Below are positions 7,772-15,703 of a DNA stretch of 33,199 bases, piece by piece. The position numbers and the translations under genes were made by a program. The DNA is from Collinsella aerofaciens (GTDB lineage Bacteria; Actinomycetota; Coriobacteriia; Coriobacteriales; Coriobacteriaceae): the NCBI RefSeq assembly GCF_019131995.1, contig NZ_JAHONA010000024.1, forward strand, positions 1 through 33,199. Reading direction: 5' to 3'. How positions within the stretch are numbered: the stretch's first letter is position 1; every line of letters begins with the position of its first letter. A model generated the notes under the pieces. It saw only the letters and a list, made by a program, of their open reading frames with translations. It was not told the DNA's origin and did no database searches.

Positions 7772-8982
7772 GCGCCCGCGATCTCATCCAGGAAGCCCTT
7801 CAATCGCTCGAGGCCAACAAGGGGCGCAGCCTGCTCACCATCCTGGGCATTGTCATCGGCATCGCCTCGGTTATCGCCATGACTTCGCTCATCGGCGGCA
7901 TCCAAAACAGCCTGGTCAACAGCCTGGGCCTCAACGCAGCTCGTATGGTGCAAATCTATTCGTCGCAAGAACTCACCGAGTCGGACATCGAGAAGCTTCA
8001 AAAACTGGTGCCGCAGATTGAGCAGATCGGCATTGTCGACAGCGCGTATACCGAGTACAAGACCGGCGATAAAAGCTATACCGTCATGGCACAGGGTGTC
8101 GATAGCAACATGCTCGACGCCGTGGGGGCCAGCAAGCTCGTTGCGGGGCGCACCTATTCCCAGGCCGAGTCCCAATCGGGCTCACGCGTGGCGCTCATCA
8201 GCCGCGGCGGCGCTGATCAGCTTTACGGCAACGAACAGGATGCGCTGGGGAAAACCATCAAGGTGTCCAACGGCGAGGTGCAGATTGTCGGCGTGATTGA
8301 TGGCGGCAGCGACTCCATGGGCTCGCTCACGCTCTACATGCCACGCGCCACGATTGCCGAGCTGTTCGGCGACGACAACCCCTCGTTTCCCAGCGTCACG
8401 GCACTCGCTGTCGAGGGTACGGACATAGATGAACTCTGCAAGACCATCGAGTCCAAGGTACGCAGCATGAAGGGCATCTCCGAGGACGACGAATACGAAA
8501 GCGTGATGGTCAGCTCCATGAAGAGCGCCATCGACGCCCTCAATTCCTTTATGGGCGCCTTCTCGCTCATCATGGGCGCGGTCGCCAGCATATCGCTGCT
8601 CGTAGGCGGTATCGGCATTATGAATATGATGCTTACCAACGTAACGGAGCGCATTCGCGAGATCGGCATCCGCCGCGCTCTGGGCGCCAGTCGTCGCGAT
8701 ATCACCGCGCAGTTTTTGGCCGAGTCTTCGGCGCTGTGCGTCACCGGCGGACTGTTGGGTGTCCTGATAGGCTATCTGCTAGCCTGGGGCCTCGCGATGT
8801 TTGCCTCCGGATCCGGGATTCTTGGCGAGCTCGGAGCCAGCGGGCAAATCATACCGAGCTTTTCAATCGCCACGGTGCTGCTGGCCTTCGCCGTCTCCGT
8901 CGGCATCGGCGTAATCTTTGGCTTCTACCCCGCTCGCCGCGCAGCAAAGCTCGACCCCGTCGAGTGTCTACGCTACCAGTAA
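7768..8982 (+). CDS. ABC transporter permease, MacB/FtsX family
   Basis: This 404-residue membrane protein is the transport or mechanotransmission subunit of the MacAB-like set. It has the family architecture: a first helix (about 22-44, SLLTILGIVIGIASVIAM), a MacB-type extracytoplasmic domain (about 45-260), and three C-terminal helices (about 265-290, 320-345 and 368-390). The conserved cytoplasmic stretch TERIREIGIRRALGASRRDI lies between helices 2 and 3. The ending FYPARRAAKLDPVECLRYQ is typical of this family. MacB proteins export peptides, antibiotics or lipoprotein-like substrates; which applies here is unknown. It is the last gene of the operon, and no clear terminator follows before the inverted-repeat element at 8996. 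Confidence 0.95.
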   Translation: MSARDLIQEALQSLEANKGRSLLTILGIVIGIASVIAMTSLIGGIQNSLVNSLGLNAARMVQIYSSQELTESDIEKLQKLVPQIEQIGIVDSAYTEYKTGDKSYTVMAQGVDSNMLDAVGASKLVAGRTYSQAESQSGSRVALISRGGADQLYGNEQDALGKTIKVSNGEVQIVGVIDGGSDSMGSLTLYMPRATIAELFGDDNPSFPSVTALAVEGTDIDELCKTIESKVRSMKGISEDDEYESVMVSSMKSAIDALNSFMGAFSLIMGAVASISLLVGGIGIMNMMLTNVTERIREIGIRRALGASRRDITAQFLAESSALCVTGGLLGVLIGYLLAWGLAMFASGSGILGELGASGQIIPSFSIATVLLAFAVSVGIGVIFGFYPARRAAKLDPVECLRYQ

Positions 8983-8995
8983 GCCACCACCAATA

Positions 8996-9062
8996 AGTTG
9001 CGGTGAATTAGGGACTGAATATGCTATCTAACAGCAAAAACAGACACTATTTCACCGCAACT
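8996..9062. mobile_element. 67-bp element with 22-bp imperfect inverted ends (miniature-element-like)
   Basis: The left end (8996-9017) begins AGTTGCGGTGAATTAG. The right end, read on the opposite strand from 9062, begins AGTTGCGGTGAAATAG. Over 22 positions 19 match, the first 12 perfectly. The 23-base core is AT-rich and non-coding. The long paired ends look like insertion-sequence termini, or a transcriptional hairpin between the convergent macB-like and cbiJ genes. No flanking target duplication was recognised. It marks the left edge of the cobalamin locus. Confidence 0.55.
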
Positions 9063-9074
9063 GATTGAAGGGCC

Positions 9075-9095
9075 CTAGGCGCGGTGAGCGCCTAG
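9075..9095 (-). terminator. Hairpin at the end of the cobalamin biosynthesis operon
   Basis: CTAGGCGC (9075-9082) pairs with GCGCCTAG (9088-9095) around GGTGA. It spans the cbiJ stop codon. On the minus strand no T-run follows, so intrinsic termination is doubtful. The inverted repeat at 8996-9062 may help. Confidence 0.4.
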
Positions 9096-9865
9096 CGCGC
9101 GAACTCCCGTAAGAGCGCGTCTTCCACTTCCCGAAGCGAAAGGACCCCGCCTCCCTCGGCGGGACGGGCGACCACGATGCAGCGCGCTCCCGCGTCGCGC
9201 GCGGCGGCGAGCTTCTCGGCCGTGCCGCCTACGGTTCCCGAGTCCTTGGTCACAAGCCACTGGGCGCCCACCTGCCGAAGCATCGCCTCGTTGAGCTCGC
9301 GGGTGAAGGGTCCCTGCATGCCGATGACGTGCGACGGCGAAAACCCCGCATCGATGCACTTCGTTATAGCACCGGGCAGCGGGAGCACACGCACAAAGAA
9401 GCGCTCCGCGAAATCGGCGACGCGCGTGTAGGGAGCAAGCTCCTTGCTCCCCGTCGTGAGAAGCGCGCGACCCGGGTTCTCGGAGAGAAAGCGCGCCGCG
9501 CAGGCGATCGACGCGACCGGCACGACGCCTTTGGGCAGCGCCTCGACCGGGCGCGCAAGACGCAGGCACCGTGCACCCACGGCGAGCGAAGCGGCCCGGA
9601 TGTTGCCGCTTGCGAGCGTAGCGAAGGGGTGCGTGGCGTCGACGACGATGCGCGCGCCGGAAAGCTCGCGCTCCATGTCGGCCTCGTCGAGCCTGCCCGC
9701 ATGCACCTCGATGCCCGGAAGCTCGCCCAAAAGCTCGCCTCCGTACTCGGTTGCCGCGTAGGCACGGGCGGGGATGCCCGCCCCGCTCGCCCATTCGCAC
9801 AGAAGGCGGCCCTCGGTGGTGCCGGCGAAGATGCGCAGCGCCGGCGCGGATGCGGGCGCCGTCAC
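9092..9865 (-). CDS. cbiJ: Cobalt-precorrin-6A reductase
   Basis: This 257-residue NADPH-dependent enzyme reduces a double bond of the corrin macrocycle to give cobalt-precorrin-6B, mid-way through the anaerobic B12 route. CbiJ/CobK features are visible: an N-terminal nucleotide-binding start (LRIFAGTTEGRLLCEW), the segment VDATHPFA, LLTTGSKEL, and the late motifs GMQGPF and TKDSG.VGGTAEK. Its length is normal for the family. The GTG at 9865-9863 overlaps the cbiC stop as GTGA, the same junction style used throughout this operon. Longer in-frame extensions would run far into cbiC. It is the last gene of the minus-strand biosynthetic run. Confidence 0.93.
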   Translation of the reverse strand: MTAPASAPALRIFAGTTEGRLLCEWASGAGIPARAYAATEYGGELLGELPGIEVHAGRLDEADMERELSGARIVVDATHPFATLASGNIRAASLAVGARCLRLARPVEALPKGVVPVASIACAARFLSENPGRALLTTGSKELAPYTRVADFAERFFVRVLPLPGAITKCIDAGFSPSHVIGMQGPFTRELNEAMLRQVGAQWLVTKDSGTVGGTAEKLAAARDAGARCIVVARPAEGGGVLSLREVEDALLREFAR

Positions 9866-10503
9866 TTCGGGCCGCCTGGGCGCGTGATCTCGTAGAGCAG
9901 CGCGTTCATAATGGCGGCCGCCACGGTCGAGCCGCCCTTGCGACCCCTCGCGACGATGGCCGGCACGCGTCGCGCGAGTAGCTCCTCTTTCGCCTCGACC
10001 ACGTTCACAAACCCAACCGGCACCCCAACGACGAGCGCGGGCGAGATCTTCCCCGCGTCCATGAGCTCGGCGAGGCGCAGAAGTGCTGTGGGAGCGTTGC
10101 CGACGGCCACGATGAGCGGACCCTCGATGCCGCAAGCTTTGCCCATGCTCGCAACGGCGCGAGTCGTGCCCGCGGCGCGCGCCGTTGCGGCGACATCCGG
10201 GTCGGCCATGTAGCACACGGCCTGGCAGCCGATCTTAGCGAGCGCGGGCTTGCTTATGCCTGCGAGCGCCATGTTCGTGTCGGTGAGCACCGTGGCCCCT
10301 GCGCGCAGTGCGTCGAGCGCACAGTGCGCGGCGTCATGGGTGAACACGAGGGAATCGGCGTACGAGAAGTCAGCAGTGGTGTGGATGACGCGCTTCACGA
10401 CGGGCTCTTCGAGCGGCGGGAACGTGCGGCCGCCGAGCTCTTCGGTGATGATCTCGAAGCTGCGCCGCTCGATGTCGCCGGGCGCCATCTCCTTGGAATC
10501 CAT
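9862..10503 (-). CDS. cbiC: Cobalt-precorrin-8 methylmutase (precorrin-8X methylmutase)
   Basis: This 213-residue enzyme moves a methyl group from C11 to C12, turning cobalt-precorrin-8 into cobyrinate. The proposed catalytic histidine is His41 in RVIHTTADF. Other family stretches are TNMALAGISK, YMADPDVA and the C-terminal GRKGGSTVAAAIMNAL. Its length is typical for CbiC/CobH. The ATG at 10503 follows the btuR stop codon directly with no intervening base. Its stop overlaps the cbiJ GTG. It acts after CbiT and before the amidase CbiA, all encoded in the same run. Confidence 0.95.
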   Translation of the reverse strand: MDSKEMAPGDIERRSFEIITEELGGRTFPPLEEPVVKRVIHTTADFSYADSLVFTHDAAHCALDALRAGATVLTDTNMALAGISKPALAKIGCQAVCYMADPDVAATARAAGTTRAVASMGKACGIEGPLIVAVGNAPTALLRLAELMDAGKISPALVVGVPVGFVNVVEAKEELLARRVPAIVARGRKGGSTVAAAIMNALLYEITRPGGPK

Positions 10504-11019
10504 CTAGTACTCCACTCCTTCCCTTGCACATATCCCTTGCTCGTAGGGGTGTTTCTCGCACCGCATCTCGGTTATGTAGTCGGCCTTCTCCACGATCTTG
10601 CGGGAAGGCGCGCGCCCGGTGAGCGCTACTTCGACGCCGCGCGCGGACATATCGAGCGCGCGGTCCACGAGCGCCTCGTCGACAAGCCCCTTCGAAAGCG
10701 CGTCGAGCGCCTCGTCGAGCACGAGCAGCCCCTCCTGCGCGCCCTCGAGCTCGGCGAGCGCGGAAGCGAGGTTCCCATCGTGCAGCTCGCGCGTCGCGGC
10801 AAGTTCTTCCGACGTCATGGACCAGGTAAACTTGTCCGACGCCTTCCCCGCGAACACGGGCACGCCGAAATGCTCGGCGAGCAGGCGCACCTCCCCGCTT
10901 TCGCCGTCTTTCAGGAACTGCACGACGACGACGCGGCGGCCTGCGGCGAGCATGCGAAGGGCGAGGCCCATCGCCGCCGTGGTCTTGCCTTTGCCGTCGC
11001 CATGATACACGTGGATCAT
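10504..11019 (-). CDS. cobO: Cob(I)yrinic acid a,c-diamide adenosyltransferase, CobA/BtuR/CobO type
   Basis: This 171-residue enzyme attaches the 5'-deoxyadenosyl group of ATP to the cobalt of corrinoids. It carries the family P-loop near its N-terminus (GDGKGKTTAAMG, residues 8-19). It also has VVVVQFLKDGESGE, LLVLDEALDAL (Walker B-like) and the ending PYEQGICAREGVEY, where EQGI..R.G.E.. is characteristic of this class and absent from PduO-type enzymes. The ATG at 11019 overlaps the cbiP stop (ATGA). The protein is cytoplasmic and needs Co(II) reduction by an unseen reductase. Confidence 0.95.
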   Translation of the reverse strand: MIHVYHGDGKGKTTAAMGLALRMLAAGRRVVVVQFLKDGESGEVRLLAEHFGVPVFAGKASDKFTWSMTSEELAATRELHDGNLASALAELEGAQEGLLVLDEALDALSKGLVDEALVDRALDMSARGVEVALTGRAPSRKIVEKADYITEMRCEKHPYEQGICAREGVEY

Positions 11020-12515
11020 ACGCCCTCCTCGATAATGCGGTAGACATACTCCATGTCGAGCGCCCCGCGCACGGAGTCGGCCAGGCGGTCGAACTCGCGC
11101 GCACGGTGATCGGCCGCGGACACCGCGCCCTCAGCACCCACGACGCTCTCGGGCAGGCCGCGCACGCGCGCGAGCGAGCGTGCGAGGGCGAGCGCCACCC
11201 CCGGTTCGTCGAACAGGCCGTGGAGATAGGTTCCGAACACGTTTCCGCAGGCCGCGCCTTCTGGTTTGCCGCCAATCGTGCCCGCAGGGGCGCAGAAGAC
11301 GGTCGTTACGCCGTCGTGAATCTCGTACCCGCGCGCCGTCATGCCGTTCCACACCGAGAACGCGCCTTGGGCGCCCGTGATGCGCAGCTCCGACTGGGCG
11401 AGGCGCTTTTCCTCCTTGAACACCGTACTTGCAGGGATGAGCCCGAGCCCGCGCGCGGTGCCAGCGCCTTCCCTGCCATGCGGGTCGGAAAGCTCGTCTC
11501 CCAAAAGCTGGTAGCCTCCGCATATGCCGAGCACCGGCGTGCCCGCGCCCGAAAGCGCGCGTACACAGGCTCCGATGCCGCTAGCCGCAAGCCAGCGCGC
11601 GTCGTCGAGCGTGGCCTTCGAGCCGGGGAGCACCACCAGGTCGGGTCGGCCCAGATCGGTCGCAGAGGAAACGTAGCGCACGCCCACGCCGGGCACGCGC
11701 GAAAGCGGGTCGAAGTCGGTGAAGTTCGACAGATGCGGAAGGCGCACGACGGCGACGTCGATGACGCCACGCGCCTCGCGGGCAGATAGGCGCGGCGCGA
11801 GCGAGTCCTCGTCGTCCAGGTCGAGCGTAAGATACGGCACGACCCCCACGACGGGAACCCCGCACATCTCCTCGAGCGGGGCCAAACCCGGGCGCAGGAT
11901 TTCCACATCGCCGCGGAACTTGTTCACCACAAGCCCCCGCAAAAGCGCGCGGTCCTCGGGTGCAAAGAGCGCGACCGTACCGTAGAGCTGGGCAAAGACC
12001 CCGCCTGGGTCGATGTCGCCCGCGAGCAGCACGGGGGAGGACACGGCGCGCGCGAGCCCCATGTTGACGATGTCGTTTTCGGCAAGGTTGATTTCGACGG
12101 GGCTGCCGGCGCCCTCGATGACGATGACGTCGTTTTCCTCCGCGAGCGAATCGAACGCCTCCAAAATCTGCGGCATGAGCGCCTTCTTTCGCGCGAAGTA
12201 GTCCCTGGCAGCAAAGGCTCCCTGCGCCTTGCCGGCCACGATAAGCTGGCTTCGGTGGTCGCTTTCGGGCTTGAGCAGGATGGGGTTCATGCGCACGTCG
12301 GGCGCGATGCCGCACGCCTCGGCCTGCATGATCTGGGCGCGCCCCATCTCGAGCCCGTCGGCCGTGACACCGCTGTTGAGCGCCATGTTCTGGCTCTTGA
12401 AGGGAGCCACGCGCAGGCCGTCCTGCGAAAGCACACGGCACAGCCCCGCCGCAAGCAGGCTCTTCCCCGCGTTCGACATGGTGCCCTGGATCATGATGGG
12501 CTTCGCCCTACCCAC
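11016..12515 (-). CDS. cbiP: Adenosylcobyric acid synthase (glutamine-hydrolysing)
   Basis: This 499-residue enzyme amidates carboxylates b, d, e and g of adenosylcobyrinate a,c-diamide, with glutamine as nitrogen donor and ATP. It shows the dethiobiotin-synthetase-like N-terminal ATPase half (MIQGTMSNAGKS at 8-19, FKSQNMALNS). The C-terminal class I glutaminase half has the nucleophile Cys in VLGICGGYQLLG and the triad His in GTYLHGLFD. The GTG at 12515 is preferred because AAGGAGG lies 9 bases upstream and the overlap with cobD is then 8 bases. An ATG at 12548 would add 11 Arg-rich residues and place the Shine-Dalgarno sequence inside the gene. Also known as CobQ. The stop overlaps the cobO ATG. 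Confidence 0.96.
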   Translation of the reverse strand: MGRAKPIMIQGTMSNAGKSLLAAGLCRVLSQDGLRVAPFKSQNMALNSGVTADGLEMGRAQIMQAEACGIAPDVRMNPILLKPESDHRSQLIVAGKAQGAFAARDYFARKKALMPQILEAFDSLAEENDVIVIEGAGSPVEINLAENDIVNMGLARAVSSPVLLAGDIDPGGVFAQLYGTVALFAPEDRALLRGLVVNKFRGDVEILRPGLAPLEEMCGVPVVGVVPYLTLDLDDEDSLAPRLSAREARGVIDVAVVRLPHLSNFTDFDPLSRVPGVGVRYVSSATDLGRPDLVVLPGSKATLDDARWLAASGIGACVRALSGAGTPVLGICGGYQLLGDELSDPHGREGAGTARGLGLIPASTVFKEEKRLAQSELRITGAQGAFSVWNGMTARGYEIHDGVTTVFCAPAGTIGGKPEGAACGNVFGTYLHGLFDEPGVALALARSLARVRGLPESVVGAEGAVSAADHRAREFDRLADSVRGALDMEYVYRIIEEGV

Positions 12516-13731
12516 GGGTATCGACCTCCTTCGCCGAGCGTCGGCCATCCGCGCCCGCTATAGCGCCGCTGCAAGAAGCGCCGCCCCGTTCGTCGGGTTC
12601 GCCTTCGCCCGATGCGCCTTCCGCCCGAAGCGCGCGGCTGAACGCCATCACAAGCCGGGCGTTCTCCTTGCGCGTGCGCACCGCGACGCGGCACCAGAAG
12701 CGGGACAGTACCGAAAACGAGTCGCACGTGCGGACCAAAACCCCCTGTTTATACAGACGCTCGGGGATGTCTTTCGCCGGCGTGCGGACTAAAAGGAAGT
12801 TCGCATCCGACGGCACGACGGAAAGCCCGAGCGAGGAGAGCTCGTGGGAAAGCCACGCTCGCTCGCCCGCCAATACATCGCGCGTGCGCGAGACGTATTC
12901 GACGTCTTCCAGGGCGGCGATGCCCGCGGCCTCGGCGACCGAGGAGACGGGCCACGCCTGCCCCGCCCGGCGAATCCCCTCGATGAGTTGGGCGTTTCCA
13001 CTGATCAGATATCCCAACCGCAACCCCGCCATTCCGTAGAGCTTGGTGAACGCGGAGAGCACGGCCACATGGCGCGAACACGCGGCGCGTGCGGCCACGC
13101 TCCTTTCGCGGGCGTCGGGCGCAAATCCGAGGAAGCACTCGTCCACGACGAGCAGCGCGCCCACCTGCTCGCAGCGGCAAGCCGCGGCATCGATCACGCG
13201 GTGGTCGACGAGGCGCCCCGTCGGGTTGTTCGGATTGCAGAGGTACGCCACTTCTCCCGGCCCCTCGATCGCGCGGGCGAAGGAGGCGGGCACGTCGAAG
13301 TAGTCCGCTTCGGAAAGCGGGAACTCCTGCACGCATGCGCCGTAGTACGATGCCGCCTCCGCATATTCAGAGAACGTCGGCGCGCACACGACGATGCGTT
13401 TCGGGCGCACCGCCGCAGCGAGCCGCCAGATGATGTCGGACGCGCCCGCGCCGCAGACGATAGTATCTTCGGGAATGCCCTGGGCGCGCGCTAGGGCGCG
13501 AACGAGGGCGCGGCTTTCCCTATCGGGGTAGGCGTCGATTCGAGAAAGCGCCTTGCAAGCTGCGGCGACGGCGAGCGGCGAGGGGCCTGCCGGATTCACG
13601 TTCACCGAGAAGTCAATGAGGTTGGAGGCGCCCCCTTCGCAAGCGATGCCGAGCGATTGCGTGCTACCCCCATGCGCACGGGCGCGCAGGATTCCCCCGG
13701 CAGCCCGGGACGCGGCGTGGTCTTCCCTCAT
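12508..13731 (-). CDS. cobD: L-threonine-O-3-phosphate decarboxylase-like aminotransferase (CobD/CobC)
   Basis: This PLP enzyme of 407 residues has the class I/II aminotransferase fold and is expected to make (R)-1-aminopropan-2-ol phosphate, which CbiB joins to adenosylcobyrate. Motifs include DFSVNVNPAGPSP near the start, NPNNPTGRL, VVDECFLGF, and the Schiff-base lysine in SAFTKLYGMAGLRLGY. These phrases separate CobD from histidinol-phosphate aminotransferase only moderately, and the operon position supports CobD. The ATG at 13731 overlaps the cbiB stop (ATGA). The last ~40 residues (after LVMAFSRALR) are Gly/Ser/Glu-rich and have no family counterpart. They overlap the cbiP ribosome-binding site. 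Confidence 0.9.
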   Translation of the reverse strand: MREDHAASRAAGGILRARAHGGSTQSLGIACEGGASNLIDFSVNVNPAGPSPLAVAAACKALSRIDAYPDRESRALVRALARAQGIPEDTIVCGAGASDIIWRLAAAVRPKRIVVCAPTFSEYAEAASYYGACVQEFPLSEADYFDVPASFARAIEGPGEVAYLCNPNNPTGRLVDHRVIDAAACRCEQVGALLVVDECFLGFAPDARERSVAARAACSRHVAVLSAFTKLYGMAGLRLGYLISGNAQLIEGIRRAGQAWPVSSVAEAAGIAALEDVEYVSRTRDVLAGERAWLSHELSSLGLSVVPSDANFLLVRTPAKDIPERLYKQGVLVRTCDSFSVLSRFWCRVAVRTRKENARLVMAFSRALRAEGASGEGEPDERGGASCSGAIAGADGRRSAKEVDTRG

Positions 13732-14702
13732 GACATCGCCCCCACGGCGAGCACGACCGCCGCGCGCGCGGCGCCGAAGACGACGAGCGCGCATACGGAC
13801 GCGGCGAGCATGAGCCTAGTCGCCCGGGCGATGTCGCCCCACTCGATTTCGCGGGACGCGTCGCCTATCGTCGGTTTCTCAACGAGCTTGCCGAAATACA
13901 CCGCGGGTCCTGCCAGGCGCAGCCCGAGCGCGCCCGCACACGCTGACTCGGTCTGCGCCGAGTTGGGGCTCGCATGGCGACGCCTGTCGCGGCGCCAGAT
14001 GCGCGCCGCCCCACGCGCGTCGAGCCCGACGATCGGGCACACGGCGATCATGAGCAGGGCCGATAAGCGCGAGGGAATCCAGTTCACCGCATCGTCGAGG
14101 CGCGCCGAGGCGCAGCCGAAGTCGATGTAGCGCTCGTTTTTGTAGCCCACCATGCTGTCGAGCGTATTCACCGCCTTGTACGCCATGCCCAAGGGCGCAC
14201 CCCCGATCATAAGGTAGAAAAGCGGCGCGATGACGCCGTCGCTCGCGTTCTCCGCCACCGTTTCCACGGCGGCGCGCGCGACGCCCTGCTCGTCGAGAAC
14301 AGACGTGTCGCGTCCCACGATGAGCCCGACGGCTTCGCGCGCCGCGACAAGGCCGCCCTTCGAGAACGCGCGGGCCACGGCCAGGCTCTGGCGGTGCAGC
14401 TCGCATGCCGCGAGAATCTGATAGCTCGCCCATGCCTCGGCCACGAAGCGCAAGCCGGAGTGAACCATGCCGCAAAGATGCAGGATTCCCCAGGTCAAAA
14501 GCCCACACGCAAGCGGAAGCGCCACGGCGAGCACAAGCCCTGCGGCGCGCGTGCCCGTGGACGTTTGCGGGAATGCACGCCGCAGGCGTCCTTCGGCCCA
14601 CGTGATCGCGCGCCCCATGGCGACGACGGGATGGGGAAGCCAGCGCGGGTCGCCGAAGGCAAGGTCGGCCGCGAACCCGGCGGCGACGGCAAGAATGGTC
14701 AT
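13728..14702 (-). CDS. cbiB: Adenosylcobinamide-phosphate synthase, membrane protein
   Basis: This 324-residue integral membrane protein condenses adenosylcobyric acid with aminopropanol phosphate (or aminopropanol). Characteristic stretches are GFAADLAFGDPRWLPHPVVAMGR near the N-terminus (in two family blocks), ETVAENASDGVIAPLFY, AYKAVNTLDSMVGYKNERY and NWIPSRLSAL. Several hydrophobic helices are visible. The ATG at 14702 shares one base with the upstream TGA (TGATG). A much longer in-frame extension to 14981 is only the shadow of the neighbouring phosphatase gene. Its stop overlaps the cobD ATG, so the enzyme and the source of its aminopropanol substrate are coupled. Confidence 0.95.
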   Translation of the reverse strand: MTILAVAAGFAADLAFGDPRWLPHPVVAMGRAITWAEGRLRRAFPQTSTGTRAAGLVLAVALPLACGLLTWGILHLCGMVHSGLRFVAEAWASYQILAACELHRQSLAVARAFSKGGLVAAREAVGLIVGRDTSVLDEQGVARAAVETVAENASDGVIAPLFYLMIGGAPLGMAYKAVNTLDSMVGYKNERYIDFGCASARLDDAVNWIPSRLSALLMIAVCPIVGLDARGAARIWRRDRRRHASPNSAQTESACAGALGLRLAGPAVYFGKLVEKPTIGDASREIEWGDIARATRLMLAASVCALVVFGAARAAVVLAVGAMS

Positions 14703-15703
14703 CACCGGACATCGCCCCCCGAAGCGGGGCGAACGTCGAGAAGGCAGCGCCCATCCCAGGTGGCGGCCCATGCGCCGCCCGGCTCGGTATGCACGTCGAA
14801 GTATCCCATTTTCGGGACAGCTAGCTCGGAGAGCAGCGCTTTCACGGTACCCGCGTGAACGACGAAGACGGCGCGCCCACTCCCCTGGGCGCGCTCCGAT
14901 TCGCACGCCTCCCGAAACGCCGCGACGACGCGGCGGGTGAAATCGCTCTTGCCCTCGCCATGCGGGCAGCGCGTCTCGCACCAGGAGTCTACCCAGGCGC
15001 GGTAGCGCACATCCTCTTTAAGCTCGGCAGCGCTTCGCCCCTCGAAGTCACCGAAATCCATCTCGCGCAGACCGGGGCACGCCATAAGCTCCGCGTTCGG
15101 GAAGAGGATGCGCGCCGTCTGGTCGGTGCGGGCCATGCCGCTCGTGATAACACGGAACACGTCACGATCGCACGCGAGGTCGCGCAAAGCGCGCTCGCCC
15201 GCGATCGACAGGGGCTCGTCGGTGCCCGCCCCGCTGTAGCGATGGTCTTCCGTGCCCGCCGTGGCACCATGGCGCACGAAGACGACTTCCAAAGGCGCGC
15301 CCGCGCCCTGCGTCCCTCGAGGCGCATCGTCAAGGTTTCCTTTGATGACCTGGGGTATCCCGCACGTCATGCGCACGACGACGTCGGCGCGCGCAGCGAG
15401 CGCGCATCCCAGGCGCCCCGCGCGCTCGCGCCATTGGGCGTCTTCCGCGCGCATGGGGACGACCCCCGAGCCGACCAAGGGCAGAATCACTACGTCGAAG
15501 CCGATCAGCCGCTCGAGCGCCCGGTCAGCGTCGAGCGCGCGTACGAGTTCCTCAGCACGGTACGCGACACGGCCGGCAAAAGCCGCGGACACGCCGCCCT
15601 CCGCAAGCTGCGCCGCGTCGACGAAATCGTCCGCCGCGAACCCGAGCTTTTCGCGCACGAAGGTCCTCTTCCCCGAATGCGCGCCACCTACCACGAGAAT
15701 CAT
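14702..15703 (-). CDS. Fusion: shortened CobU-like P-loop domain + histidine phosphatase (CobC-like)
   Basis: This 333-residue two-domain protein has a CobU-like N-terminal part (1-122): P-loop GGAHSGKR (6-13), then VVILPLVGSGVVP, a segment ending AARADVVVRM, and CGIPQVIKG at the end. These match the start and last third of CobU, but the middle with the guanylylated His (R-H-R region) is missing. The C-terminal part (about 138-333) is a histidine phosphatase with RHG at 144-146 and a second histidine at 283 (VVHAGTVK). That domain likely removes the 5'-phosphate of alpha-ribazole or adenosylcobalamin phosphate, the CobC step. The start at 15703 overlaps the cobS stop (ATGA). A complete CobU is encoded two genes upstream, so this domain may be an auxiliary or structural relic. 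Confidence 0.85.
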   Translation of the reverse strand: MILVVGGAHSGKRTFVREKLGFAADDFVDAAQLAEGGVSAAFAGRVAYRAEELVRALDADRALERLIGFDVVILPLVGSGVVPMRAEDAQWRERAGRLGCALAARADVVVRMTCGIPQVIKGNLDDAPRGTQGAGAPLEVVFVRHGATAGTEDHRYSGAGTDEPLSIAGERALRDLACDRDVFRVITSGMARTDQTARILFPNAELMACPGLREMDFGDFEGRSAAELKEDVRYRAWVDSWCETRCPHGEGKSDFTRRVVAAFREACESERAQGSGRAVFVVHAGTVKALLSELAVPKMGYFDVHTEPGGAWAATWDGRCLLDVRPASGGDVR

